A DNA stretch of 25,729 bases, taken from NCBI GenBank assembly GCA_964438715.1, contig CAYTLQ010000335.1:1-25729 (forward strand), written 5' to 3'. Position 1 is the first letter of the stretch, and every line of letters begins with the position of its first letter. The position numbers and the translations under genes were made by a program. Shown one piece after another: positions 14,344 through 23,247 of the stretch. This DNA comes from CAYTLQ01 sp964438715 (GTDB lineage Bacteria; Bacteroidota; Ignavibacteria; Ignavibacteriales; Ignavibacteriaceae). A model generated the notes under the pieces. It saw nothing but the letters and a program-made list of their open reading frames with translations, did no database searches and was not told the origin of the DNA.

Positions 14344-16202
14344 ACATCCCGAAACTGCATCTCATATAGTTTTTTATAAAGCCCCGTCTCGTCTTTTAAC
14401 AATTCCTCATGTGTGCCACATTGCGATATGCTTCCTTTATCAATTACAATTATACGGTTAGCATTCCTTATAGTGCTAAGACGGTGAGCAATAACAAAAG
14501 TGGTTCGGTTCACCATTAACCGTTCAATTGCTTCCTGCACCAATTGTTCCGATTCATTATCTAATGCGGAAGTAGCTTCATCAAAAATCATAATTGCGGG
14601 ATTTTTCAAAAGTGCACGCGCAATTGAAAGACGCTGTCTTTGACCACCGGAAAGTTTAACGCCCCGTTCCCCGATTCGGGTTTCGTACCCTTCGGGCAAT
14701 TGTTCAATAAAACTGTGTGCGTTTGCCATTTTTGCAGCTTCAATTATTTTTTCTTCGGGATATTCTGCAAGACCGTAGGCAATATTGTTTTTTATCGTTT
14801 CGTTAAAGAGAATAGTTTCTTGGGTAACAATTCCCATTTGCGAGCGAAGTGAGGCAATATCAAGCTGACGGATATCCACACCATCAAGAAGTATTCTTCC
14901 CTCTGTGGGATCAAAAAAGCGAGGTAATAAATCAACCAGAGTTGATTTCCCGCCGCCACTTGGTCCGACCAGAGCAATTATTTCTCCATGTTTTACTGTA
15001 AAAGAAATATTTTTTAATACAGGCTCAGTAGAGTCTTCATAGGCAAAAGATACATTATCGAATGTAATTTCATCGTTAAAAGATGAAATTTTCTTTGCGT
15101 CTGGCAGATTCGCAATAGCAGGTTTTGTATCGATAATTTCAAATATACGATCGCCTGCCGCCGCTGATTCCTGAATCCGGTTATTTACACTGCTTAACTC
15201 CTTTATCGGCGGCATTAATTGAAATATTGCAAACAGGAAACCAAGAAATTCACTTGCTTTCAATGAGTGGTCAATAAGAACAAGCTTTCCGCCGTAATAG
15301 ATAATTACTACACCAACGCCAACACTGAGAAACTCAGTAATGGGCGAGGAAAGATTGCGTATTCTGGTAATACCAAGCATAAGCCGGAAAAATGAACTGG
15401 TCTCAGCAGAAAATTTTTTATTCTCATAATTTTCCATACCGAAAGCCTTAACAATTTTTACTCCGGTAACTGTCTCCTGAATTGTACTGGTTATATCCGC
15501 CATTTTTTCCTGAATGCGCGCTGCCTGCTTTCGAAGCAATAAGCCTATCCATGCGATTATTGCCATTGAAAAGGGTAATATTATGAAAGCCAGTAAAGTA
15601 AGTTGCCAACTGATTGCAACAGCCATACCAAGAAAAACAAGGATACTCAATGGTTCGCGGATAGCATTAAGAAATGCGGCTGAAATACTGCTTTGAACAA
15701 CATTTACATCATTAATAATTCTTGAAATAAGATTCCCTGTGCGTTCATTTTTAAAGTAACTCATCGGCAGATCATGCAAATGCCGGTAAGCGGCATCGCG
15801 AATATCTTTCATTGTTCCCTGTTCAACATAGGTAAGAAAATATGCCTGAAGATACCCGAAAAGGTTTTTCAAAAAGAAAGCCATGAGTATGATAAAACAG
15901 ATCTTGAGAAGCGAATCAGTTTTATCACCTGAAAAGACAAAATTATTGAATGATGAAATGATATTATCTTTTAGGTGTACAATCCAGTCCGGAAGTATTG
16001 AACCCTCTACGGAAATGTTGTTTCTTTGATTTAACTCAACAGCAGTTCTGGTGCTTTCCTGAAATAATGTATCAAGCAAGGGAATTGAGAGATAAACGGA
16101 GGCTCCGTTAAGAAGAGAGTAAAGAATTGTGCAAACAACCGATAAAAGCAAATGCTTCCAATATGGTTTTGCAAAGCCGAGTATTCGTAAATATGTTTTC
16201 AC
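14340..16202 (-). CDS. MsbA-type ABC exporter (lipid A/lipid-linked glycan flippase-like)
   Basis: The 620-residue protein is a half-size ABC exporter. An N-terminal six-helix transmembrane domain (about 1-350, including FLTYVEQGTMKDIRDAAYRH) joins a nucleotide-binding domain with Walker A GPSGGGKST near residue 410, Q-loop in MGIVTQETILFN, signature LSGGQRQRLS, Walker B IMIFDEATSALD and H-loop IAHRLSTI. It would homodimerise in the inner membrane and export a hydrophobic substrate. The O-antigen ligase gene overlapping its end by four bases suggests lipid A or a lipid-linked glycan. The start codon is GTG at 16202-16200, directly against the stop of the lipoprotein gene, so the three genes form one operon. 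Drug-exporter relatives share the architecture and cannot be excluded. Confidence 0.93.
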   Translation of the reverse strand: MKTYLRILGFAKPYWKHLLLSVVCTILYSLLNGASVYLSIPLLDTLFQESTRTAVELNQRNNISVEGSILPDWIVHLKDNIISSFNNFVFSGDKTDSLLKICFIILMAFFLKNLFGYLQAYFLTYVEQGTMKDIRDAAYRHLHDLPMSYFKNERTGNLISRIINDVNVVQSSISAAFLNAIREPLSILVFLGMAVAISWQLTLLAFIILPFSMAIIAWIGLLLRKQAARIQEKMADITSTIQETVTGVKIVKAFGMENYENKKFSAETSSFFRLMLGITRIRNLSSPITEFLSVGVGVVIIYYGGKLVLIDHSLKASEFLGFLFAIFQLMPPIKELSSVNNRIQESAAAGDRIFEIIDTKPAIANLPDAKKISSFNDEITFDNVSFAYEDSTEPVLKNISFTVKHGEIIALVGPSGGGKSTLVDLLPRFFDPTEGRILLDGVDIRQLDIASLRSQMGIVTQETILFNETIKNNIAYGLAEYPEEKIIEAAKMANAHSFIEQLPEGYETRIGERGVKLSGGQRQRLSIARALLKNPAIMIFDEATSALDNESEQLVQEAIERLMVNRTTFVIAHRLSTIRNANRIIVIDKGSISQCGTHEELLKDETGLYKKLYEMQFRDV

Positions 16203-17237
16203 TTATGCGCTATAATCAGGTATAAGGGGTATGTTTTTCAATCCGCACCCGCCTTTAATTTCGATAATGCCAATTTGTTTTCCGATGCTTAAATCAAATA
16301 ATACAATTGTGGACTGCTCGCCGAAATGAGTATCATAGGCAAGTATATTACCAAAAATGGCAAAATTTTTATAACCGGCACCAGTTACTGTTGTTGTAAT
16401 TTCCTGTTTACTGCAATCAAAGATGTACAAAGTAGAGGTTTGCGGGTTTTTATCATACAGCGATTCATTATCCGGAGTAACATTTATTGTTGTGTAAACG
16501 AGGAACGATTCATCAATAGTCCATTGCACCTGGCGAAGTTTTTCTGAAGAGGGTCCGGAAATTGTAAATCGTCGTCCTTTTGGTGGAGAAAACTGAATTT
16601 CGTTTTTCTCATCCGTTCTAAGACGCATTGTTCCACTCGGCGAATTTAACACCGGTTCATTTGAGGGTAATTGTGGGTAGCCGTCTTTTGTAAGGTTATA
16701 GGTTTTTTTACTTTCAAATAAAATTTTTCCTTCAGTTGTAAAAGATCCCGAATACTGCTCTACATAAGTTGCTACGGTAACATCAATGCTGTTCATCACT
16801 ACCTTAAATGCATTAGACCCTTCCCAATAAGCAACTAATTGCAGACCGTTACCTAATTTTTTTATTTCCGTTGCTTTCAATGTTTTAAAGTCGATAGCAT
16901 AAACTTTTACTCCGCGCACAAAAGGAAAAGCTCCATCTTTTCCGTATTGTGAAACAGTGATAAAATACCCTTTGGATTTATCATCACTCTGCGAGAACTC
17001 AATTACCTTCTCTTTTTTGTGAGACCATATTACAGAGTTCTGTTTGGTTGTGAAATCATAACGGTAAATACCCGGATTTTCTTCTACCATACCGACGAAG
17101 AAAAAAGCGCTCTCAGTATTTTTTAATGAATGAGTTTTTCCTAAATCTGCAGGAGGTGGGTTATCCTGCTTTTGCTTTTCGCCGCATCCGGCAAAAAGAA
17201 GAACAGCAAAAGAAAGCAATACAATATTTTTGAGCAT
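16203..17237 (-). CDS. Beta-propeller-like lipoprotein of unknown function
   Basis: The 344-residue protein starts with a lipoprotein signal: positive charge, hydrophobic core, then the lipobox LLFAGC, so C18 should be lipidated. The rest is beta-rich with repeated blade-like phrases such as GIYRYDFTTKQ, VYAIDFKTLKA, TLYIFDCSKQE and IVLFDLSIGKQ, which resembles TolB/YncE-type propellers. There is no catalytic motif. It is the first gene of the operon with the MsbA-type exporter and the ligase-like protein, and that ligase has similar repeats in its periplasmic insert. A role in sensing or scaffolding envelope glycan assembly is therefore conceivable, but unproven. Confidence 0.75.
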   Translation of the reverse strand: MLKNIVLLSFAVLLFAGCGEKQKQDNPPPADLGKTHSLKNTESAFFFVGMVEENPGIYRYDFTTKQNSVIWSHKKEKVIEFSQSDDKSKGYFITVSQYGKDGAFPFVRGVKVYAIDFKTLKATEIKKLGNGLQLVAYWEGSNAFKVVMNSIDVTVATYVEQYSGSFTTEGKILFESKKTYNLTKDGYPQLPSNEPVLNSPSGTMRLRTDEKNEIQFSPPKGRRFTISGPSSEKLRQVQWTIDESFLVYTTINVTPDNESLYDKNPQTSTLYIFDCSKQEITTTVTGAGYKNFAIFGNILAYDTHFGEQSTIVLFDLSIGKQIGIIEIKGGCGLKNIPLIPDYSA

Positions 17238-17698
17238 AACAGCCGATTTACAATGTTTATATATGCAAGTTAATAATTAGTTATGAATTCCGAACCGTCA
17301 TAATAATGGCTTTAGGGCAGTTTTGAGGAGTATTTCCGCTTTCCCGCTCCGGCACTATTTTATTATTCTCTCCCTTTCGCTTCTCGGGCAAAGTACTTCA
17401 GGAGTTTATTCCACCGATTTTCTGAATTGAATCTCTACCAAAATGGTAGTAAAGTAACCGGGTCATATAAATTGCTGATGGAAAAATAGAAGAACTACTT
17501 TATAGGACAACACTTACCGGTTAGTAGTATCAGGATAATGGAAAAGAATATTTTTGTTTTTAACAGCAATCCAAATTCATTTACCCGTAAGTAATCGTAA
17601 AACGATGCTGAACTGACCGGGAGATGGAGTGGGCTGAAAAAATTGTAATAAGTTGTTTTATTTACCGGCTGTAAACATATCAGTTAGGCCCGGATCAT
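17238..17698. other. Gene-free interval with two small hairpins
   Basis: No open frame of useful length, tRNA or known RNA is seen on either strand. It must contain the promoter of the lipoprotein operon (near 17238-17350) and the end of the protease operon. Two perfect palindromes are present: CTACCA-AAA-TGGTAG at 17435-17449 and ATCGT-AAA-ACGAT at 17594-17606. Neither is followed by a T-run in either orientation, so they are not standard terminators; they could be operators or chance. The sequence is otherwise unremarkable. Confidence 0.5.
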
Positions 17699-18352
17699 TT
17701 AAACTCTTGCAACTTTAAGAAATAATTCCAACATCCATCCGATTATTGAAGAAAAGTATTTCCATAACGGACTGTAAATAAAAAACATCAGTATAATTCC
17801 ACCATAAATACCAAGTTCCAGATATTTTTTTGTCCATTCATTGGGGAATAAATCAAAAAGAATATGTGAACCATCTAATGGCGGTATAGGTAACAGATTA
17901 AACAGAAATAAAAAAATATTTAAATATATTCCGTACACCAAAAGAGTAAACACCCGCTGACCTGAATCACCGGACAGAAAACTGCCTGAAAAAATAATTA
18001 GCAGCGTAAAGAAACACGCCAGTAAGAAATTAGAAAACGGTCCTGCAAAAGATACAATAGCATCGTCTCGATATGGATTTTTAAAATATGAAGCATTCAC
18101 TGGTACAGGCTTTGCCCAACCTATAAGCGCCAAGCCCGATGAGAATGAAACCAGCGGCATAAACACTGAGCCAATGAGATCCAGATGTTTCAGGGGATTT
18201 ATGGTTAACCGACCTTCATTTTTCGCTGTCATATCGCCGAATTTATAAGCACTGTATGCATGGGCAAACTCGTGAATAGCAAGAGAAATAAAGAAAAACG
18301 GGAGAAAGAGAATAAAGTTGATTAAGCGGTCGCTTATTTGTATGTCTGGCAA
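17699..18352 (-). CDS. M50 family site-2 protease (zinc membrane metalloprotease)
   Basis: The 217-residue integral membrane protein is a minimal site-2-type protease that cuts substrates within the membrane. The zinc-binding motif HEFAH is at residues 27-31 in the first hydrophobic segment. The third zinc ligand lies in NLLPIPPLDGSHIL with D160. The AKPVPVN and FAGPFSNFLLA blocks between them are typical of the YwhC/Rv-like subgroup, which lacks a PDZ domain. Five or six membrane segments are visible. The start codon is TTG (18352-18350); no ATG lies upstream before the recombinase stop four bases away, and this start leaves the usual short lead before HEFAH. It is the last gene of the long minus-strand run. 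Confidence 0.92.
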   Translation of the reverse strand: MPDIQISDRLINFILFLPFFFISLAIHEFAHAYSAYKFGDMTAKNEGRLTINPLKHLDLIGSVFMPLVSFSSGLALIGWAKPVPVNASYFKNPYRDDAIVSFAGPFSNFLLACFFTLLIIFSGSFLSGDSGQRVFTLLVYGIYLNIFLFLFNLLPIPPLDGSHILFDLFPNEWTKKYLELGIYGGIILMFFIYSPLWKYFSSIIGWMLELFLKVARV

Positions 18353-18356
18353 AGTC

Positions 18357-19271
18357 TTAACCTCTCGGATGAAATTTTTTATGTTCGCTTTTTATAAAGT
18401 CTCTGTCAATGTGGGTATATATCTGTGTGGTTACAATATTGGAGTGCCCAAGCATTTCCTGAACGGCGCGAAGATCGGCGCCCCCTTCAAGAAGATGTGT
18501 TGCAAATGAATGTCTGAAGGTATGGGGATGCACGGCTCCGTGAACACCTGCAACAGAAATGTATTTGCTGACTATTTTCCAGATTGCCATGCGAGAAAGT
18601 TTAGTTCCCCGTGCATTAAGAAAAACAGTATTTGTTGGTTTTGCCTTTTTAATCAGCAATGGACGCGACTCAAGCAAATATTTCTGCATCCACTGAATAG
18701 CCTCTTGACCAATCGGTATTATCCTCTGCTTATCCCCCTTACCTGTCACCCGTATTACCTCATCTTCAAAGAATAAATCAGAAGTTTTCAGATTAATCAA
18801 TTCTGAAACCCGTAAACCGCAGGCATACATAGTTTCGAGAATAGAACGGTTCCGCAATTCAAACTTATCAACCGGAGTTACACAATCCAGCACATTTTTC
18901 ATTTCTTCAACCGACAGCACCATTGGAAGTTTTCGTGAACCTTTTGGAGCAGGAATTTTATCAAAAGGATTTTTTTCAAGGTACTCGTTTTTCATTAAAT
19001 AACTGAAGAAACCTTTTAAGCTGGAGTGATACCGGGATGTCGAATTTTTTTCCAGACCAAGCTCACTCAGCATTTTAAAGAATGACTGCAGGTCGGCAGT
19101 GGTTATGTTGGCAAAGTCATCTATTCCTTTTTGCTCCATAAAACTAATGAGTCGGGTAATGTCTGTATTGTAAGAAGCAGAAGTCTGCGAGGAAAGACCG
19201 CGCTCGTTTTCTAAATGGTAGAGATATTGTTTGAGAAACAGGCGAGCAGGTGAATTATTATTTATCTTCAC
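18357..19271 (-). CDS. xerD: XerC/XerD-type tyrosine recombinase
   Basis: The protein is a tyrosine site-specific recombinase that resolves chromosome dimers at dif with FtsK. The N-terminal SAM-like domain has FLKQYLYHLENERGLSSQT. The catalytic domain has R154 in ACGLRVSEL, the lysine turn VTGKGDKQRIIPI, HPHTFRHSFATH, LGHSNIVTTQIYTH and the nucleophile Y285. The frame is open from TTG 19325, inside the preceding gene. GTG 19271 is preferred because it gives 304 residues, near the family's usual 298, and the family's normal short N-terminal lead. It still overlaps the PgpH-type gene by 14 bases. XerC and XerD are hard to separate by eye; the GHSNIVTTQIYTH ending fits XerD. It is a housekeeping enzyme, not an island integrase. 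Confidence 0.93.
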   Translation of the reverse strand: MKINNNSPARLFLKQYLYHLENERGLSSQTSASYNTDITRLISFMEQKGIDDFANITTADLQSFFKMLSELGLEKNSTSRYHSSLKGFFSYLMKNEYLEKNPFDKIPAPKGSRKLPMVLSVEEMKNVLDCVTPVDKFELRNRSILETMYACGLRVSELINLKTSDLFFEDEVIRVTGKGDKQRIIPIGQEAIQWMQKYLLESRPLLIKKAKPTNTVFLNARGTKLSRMAIWKIVSKYISVAGVHGAVHPHTFRHSFATHLLEGGADLRAVQEMLGHSNIVTTQIYTHIDRDFIKSEHKKFHPRG

Positions 19272-21429
19272 TTTTTTCAAGTTTATCTTGCTGAGGATAC
19301 CGTATGCGTCTATGTCTTTGACCAATCAGTATTCCTGAGAAAGCGTCCTCAATTTTCGAAATATCACCAAAAGTCAGAGGGGAATTATCAAGTTGGCCAT
19401 CCTCAATACGCGCCCGAATAAGATTATGAATAACATTCCTTATTTTATCAGTATCAGGTGATTCAATTGAACGCACTGCCGACTCACACGAATCAGCGAG
19501 CATTACAATGGCAGTTTCTTTTGTGTTTGGTGGTGGACCCGGATAACGGTAATCATCCGGATGAACATTTTCTTCACCGTAGAGCTTCTTTGCTTTTTCG
19601 TAGAAATATGTTATTGTGGTAGTTCCGTGATGCATTGGGATGAAGTCAATCACTTCCTCAGGGAGTTTATTTCGGCGCGCTAGCTCTATTCCTCTGCTTA
19701 CATGTTCAACAATAATTTGCACACTATCCTTTGGAGAAAGTTCGTTGTGGATATTTTTGTTTTCCACCTGATTTTCCACAAAGAAACGGGGGTTTATTGT
19801 TTTCCCGATATCATGATAATAAGCCCCAACCCGCGCCAGCAACGGATTTGCGCCAATTGCAAGAGCGGCGCTTTCGGCGAGTGTTCCCATGTTGAGAGAA
19901 TGATTAAATGAACCGGGTGCCTTTTGAGCAAGTTCGCGCAGTAATGGGCTATCAAGATGTGATAATTCGAGTAATGTAAGATCGGTAGTTATCCTGAATA
20001 TTTTCTCGAAGAAAATGAGAAGTCCGTAGGTAAGCACAGGACTGATAAGCGCGTTTGTTGCCGCCAAACCAATATCAGTGAGCATTTTTTGCCATGAGGC
20101 AAACTCTTCAAGTCCGAAAGCAAGGATAGTTACTACATATCCTATCAGAATGTAAAGAAATGAACGAAATATCTGACTCCGGTTTTTTATATCTCTTACG
20201 GTGTAAACAGAAAGGGCTCCGGCAAAAATATTCATTACGACAAAAGCATAATCATTTCCCCGTATTCCACCTGTAACAAAAGAAAATATAACGGTACTGT
20301 AGAACCCTACACGCGAATCGAAGATAATTGTTATCAACATCGATGCCGCAGGTATGAAAATGAGAAATTCTGCCGAACCGTCAAGGTTCAGATAGTTTAT
20401 CAGGTAACTGATGAAACAAATCCACAATAATAAAATGGCAAATATTGCAAGTTTGAAGTTATCCTCGTATATCCTCTTTCTGAACAGGAATATATAAATT
20501 GATAAGAGAAGCACCATCGAAAAGATGTGCAGGAACTTTCCTACATTCTGAAGAAACAATCCTTCCTCCCCGGTCATCTCACCTTTTGCAATACGGTAGG
20601 AGTCTATTTTCAATTTTGTTTCCGGAGTTATACGATCATGCTTTCCTATTATTTTTTCGTTTTCCGTAACAATACCTGCATATTTTGATATACGGGAGAT
20701 TGCGTTTGCGGTTTCTTCTTCGGTAAGATTCTGTTGAAAGATAACATTGGGTTTGATAAACTGCCAGATTAATTCCCGTACGGGTTCACGCAATTCTGCG
20801 GTGCCTCCGCTTTCTGTATATGCAAGCGTAAAATAATTGTATAAATTGCCGGCGGAGATAAAATTATTTACGGCAAGTCTTGTATCGGTATTTCCTCTTC
20901 GGATAATGATACTGTCCTTTCGGCCACTAAGCTGCATTGTATCAAGAACACCCGTTGTATATATCCTTTTTAAAACTTTTCGGCATAAAAGTTCCAGATT
21001 CAACAGAGGATTGGGGTTGTTTTTTTCTCTCTGGTGTATAGCTTCAAGTTGCCTGAATGAGGAAGTAGAGAGCACAGTTGGGTTTTCTGTTTTTCCCTGC
21101 CCCTTTGATAAATCGTGTTTAATAGACTGAGCAATAAATGTTATATACCGGTGAAGAGTATCCTCTACCAAAAGAGGTATTTCGTCTTTTACAACAAATA
21201 CCGGGTACACAAATTTTTTTGCTTCGTTAATTTCACGCTGGTACTGCTCATTATCTTTGAACACCGGAAAGCTGAATTGGGCAATCAGGTCCTCCTGAAT
21301 CCATACGGTACCTACACTCACCTCCGATTCAAGAGAAACTCCCTGAGGAAGCATAAGGACAATAATCAATACCGTAATAACAAGCATACCGAGTTTTACC
21401 CGTAAGCTTGTTTTTAGTTTTTCTAACAT
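19258..21429 (-). CDS. 7TM-HD family cyclic-di-AMP phosphodiesterase (PgpH/YqfF-type)
   Basis: The 723-residue membrane protein has the full 7TMR-HDED/7TM/HD architecture. One membrane helix near residues 14-30 precedes an extracytoplasmic domain (about 40-300, with ARNANLTEEETANAI-like helical repeats), then seven membrane helices (about 305-480) and a cytoplasmic HD domain. Metal ligands visible in the HD domain include H in APGSFNHSLNMG, H539-D540 in YYHDIGKTINP, HVSRG and HHGTTTITYF. Characterised members such as PgpH hydrolyse cyclic di-AMP to pApA. No diadenylate cyclase gene is in the window. The end of the gene overlaps the recombinase gene, and it begins 14 bases after the HAD phosphatase stop. 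Confidence 0.92.
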   Translation of the reverse strand: MLEKLKTSLRVKLGMLVITVLIIVLMLPQGVSLESEVSVGTVWIQEDLIAQFSFPVFKDNEQYQREINEAKKFVYPVFVVKDEIPLLVEDTLHRYITFIAQSIKHDLSKGQGKTENPTVLSTSSFRQLEAIHQREKNNPNPLLNLELLCRKVLKRIYTTGVLDTMQLSGRKDSIIIRRGNTDTRLAVNNFISAGNLYNYFTLAYTESGGTAELREPVRELIWQFIKPNVIFQQNLTEEETANAISRISKYAGIVTENEKIIGKHDRITPETKLKIDSYRIAKGEMTGEEGLFLQNVGKFLHIFSMVLLLSIYIFLFRKRIYEDNFKLAIFAILLLWICFISYLINYLNLDGSAEFLIFIPAASMLITIIFDSRVGFYSTVIFSFVTGGIRGNDYAFVVMNIFAGALSVYTVRDIKNRSQIFRSFLYILIGYVVTILAFGLEEFASWQKMLTDIGLAATNALISPVLTYGLLIFFEKIFRITTDLTLLELSHLDSPLLRELAQKAPGSFNHSLNMGTLAESAALAIGANPLLARVGAYYHDIGKTINPRFFVENQVENKNIHNELSPKDSVQIIVEHVSRGIELARRNKLPEEVIDFIPMHHGTTTITYFYEKAKKLYGEENVHPDDYRYPGPPPNTKETAIVMLADSCESAVRSIESPDTDKIRNVIHNLIRARIEDGQLDNSPLTFGDISKIEDAFSGILIGQRHRRIRYPQQDKLEKSEDK

Positions 21430-21443
21430 CTTATTACTTTGAA

Positions 21444-22292
21444 TTATCCTCTTTTTGCCCGAAGTACCATTTCGAGAAATTCAGAAACACCGTCCTCGTT
21501 ATTGCTTTTTGCCGTTACAATGTTTGCTAATCCCCGAATATCGGGAACGGCGTTCGAAAGGGCAACTTTTACAGCATCTGTCTGGAACAGTGAAAGATCG
21601 TTATACCAGTCGCCAATCACTGCAGTATGTTTTATGTTAATACCAAGGTGACGGATAAGTCTCTTCAGGCCCGAACCTTTCGTTGAGCCTGATCTGCGCA
21701 CCTCCAGATAGTAGAGATTTTCATTTGAGTGTGATTTTGCATAACTGGTTGAGAGCCCAATTGAGTAGGGAAAATTCAAACGCTTATTGATAAACTTAAG
21801 TTTTTCTTTATACTCGCTTACCATTACTATTTCAAGAGTGCCGTTAATTATATTATCATAAGAGTCAATTTCAAGAAACTTTGCACCGAATTTATCAATA
21901 AGGTCTGGTATAGTTTCATTATGTTCGGTATAATAAATTGCATCAGCGTGGCACATAGCCATTTTTATAAGGTATTGCTCCGAATAGGTAATAATTTTTT
22001 TGATATGATGTGCTTTAATAAAAGTCTGGTGAATTATTTTCCCATCAGGATATGATTTTATCAGTGCACCGTCTAAGGAAATAAGGGGTGTCCGTATATT
22101 TAATTCTTCTGCATATTCTACAAGGGCGGAATGTAATCGCCCCGTTGCAAATGTAAACTGTACACCTGTTTGTCCAAGTTCCTTAATCAGGCGCACAGAT
22201 TCTCTTCCGATATCTCCCTCATCGTTTAAGAGAGTACCGTCAAGATCGAAAACTATAAGTTTTAATTTTTTTAATAAATCATCTGTATTCAT
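21444..22292 (-). CDS. Cof-type HAD-superfamily phosphatase
   Basis: The 282-residue cytoplasmic hydrolase belongs to the HAD IIB (Cof) group. Motif I is VFDLDGTLL with the nucleophile D16 and acid D18. Motif II is the threonine in FTFATGRLHS. Motif III/IV is in GSGLKRLI and VIGDWYNDLSLF, where the two aspartates bind magnesium. A cap domain lies between about residues 85 and 185. Relatives dephosphorylate sugar phosphates, pyridoxal phosphate or FMN; the substrate cannot be told. It lies between the STAS gene and the 7TM-HD gene in the minus-strand run. Confidence 0.92.
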   Translation of the reverse strand: MNTDDLLKKLKLIVFDLDGTLLNDEGDIGRESVRLIKELGQTGVQFTFATGRLHSALVEYAEELNIRTPLISLDGALIKSYPDGKIIHQTFIKAHHIKKIITYSEQYLIKMAMCHADAIYYTEHNETIPDLIDKFGAKFLEIDSYDNIINGTLEIVMVSEYKEKLKFINKRLNFPYSIGLSTSYAKSHSNENLYYLEVRRSGSTKGSGLKRLIRHLGINIKHTAVIGDWYNDLSLFQTDAVKVALSNAVPDIRGLANIVTAKSNNEDGVSEFLEMVLRAKRG

Positions 22293-22367
22293 AATGTAAA
22301 AATCACGATTATAAACTGCACTGAAAAAGTAACAGAAAATGAAGTCCCGAAATAGAACAATAACTGA

Positions 22368-22712
22368 TTACAACCCGCTAAGCTCGCCCACTGCATCCTG
22401 AGTAGTAGGGGCAAGTTGTAATACCTGGTCGAGCCGTGTAACAGAAACAAGATTCATAATTTTTTCAGAGGCAACAACACGAATATGACCGTCATTTCCC
22501 TGGATTAGGTTATTGGCAACGAGAAGGGCACTTAAACCGGAACTATCGCAGTGTTCTACATCCGTAAGGTCAACAACAAATCGGGTTATCCGGCCATTTT
22601 TTATAATGGAGGTGAACTCCCCTTTCAGTAAACCGGAATTATTTGTATCCAGTTTTCTTTCGTGAAGTTTAAATACCGATACACCGTCAAAAATTCTATA
22701 CTCGAAATTCAT
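22368..22712 (-). CDS. STAS-domain protein (anti-sigma factor antagonist-like)
   Basis: The 114-residue protein is a stand-alone STAS domain. The conserved switch region is VDLTDVEHCDSSGLSALL, with DSSG at residues 56-59, where a serine is phosphorylated in SpoIIAA/RsbV-type antagonists. Strand-helix order (FDGVSVFKLHER, the DSSG loop, then HIRVVASEKIMNLV) fits the fold. In partner-switching systems the unphosphorylated form frees a sigma factor by binding its anti-sigma kinase. No kinase, phosphatase or sigma factor is encoded in the window, so any partner is elsewhere. It begins seven bases after the stop of the small unknown gene, so the two are likely co-transcribed. Confidence 0.9.
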   Translation of the reverse strand: MNFEYRIFDGVSVFKLHERKLDTNNSGLLKGEFTSIIKNGRITRFVVDLTDVEHCDSSGLSALLVANNLIQGNDGHIRVVASEKIMNLVSVTRLDQVLQLAPTTQDAVGELSGL

Positions 22713-22719
22713 AAATGAA

Positions 22720-23247
22720 CTAAAACATCAGTAAGCAATTTAATAATTTTTCATAAGTTTTTTCCGGCTCTGGATTTTGAATTGTAATCTGGAAATTATA
22801 AACCGGATGTTTAAGTTTTTTATTAATTCCAATTTTCGTCTCTGCGTTGATGAAAGCCGAACATGTATCCGAAAACAAATCATTTCCGGGTATAAGGTTT
22901 ATCAGCATATCTGCCTGCAAAGACTTAAGCGCAAGCTGAACAGGTTTTTTCGGAGTATTAAATTTTGTTCTGTTCGATAAAAAATACTCTTCGAAATGTA
23001 CTTTCGGAAAACGATTAAAATATGACCGACCGCTATGCTCAAGAAATATCGTTATTTTTTTATCACGCTGTAAGAGATCAGAAAGAAGCTCAGTTGTATA
23101 ATGTAATCGCTTCTCATCTTCGGGAGCAATAAGTATAATTGATTCCGTTCTCGAAAATAATCCGGCAAATTTTTTTCCCTGATAATTAAACTTACCATTG
23201 TTTCGTAGTAAGTACCATGAAATACATTTGCCAATAAGATTTTTCAT
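22720..23247 (-). CDS. Small conserved-looking protein of unknown function
   Basis: The 175-residue protein is not firmly recognised. It has alternating strands and helices: IILIAPEDEKRLHYTTELL, KKITIFLEHSGRSYF, then ADMLINLIPGNDLFSDTCSAF and ETKIGINKKLKHPVY. The layout recalls a single Rossmann-like half of a GT9 glycosyltransferase, and small proteins of similar layout occur in Bacteroidota, often labelled DUF6913; that link is from memory and uncertain. It lacks the donor-binding motifs of an active transferase. The ATG overlaps the LigA stop by four bases (ATGA), so it is translationally coupled to DNA ligase, with the STAS gene following. No signal peptide or clear membrane helix is present. 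Confidence 0.65.
   Translation of the reverse strand: MKNLIGKCISWYLLRNNGKFNYQGKKFAGLFSRTESIILIAPEDEKRLHYTTELLSDLLQRDKKITIFLEHSGRSYFNRFPKVHFEEYFLSNRTKFNTPKKPVQLALKSLQADMLINLIPGNDLFSDTCSAFINAETKIGINKKLKHPVYNFQITIQNPEPEKTYEKLLNCLLMF

Noticed and set aside
18357..19271. Tyrosine recombinase as integrase of a mobile element
   Set aside because: Length, motifs and its place in a housekeeping run fit XerC/XerD; no attachment repeats or cargo are nearby, and it is over 13 kb from the accessory island.
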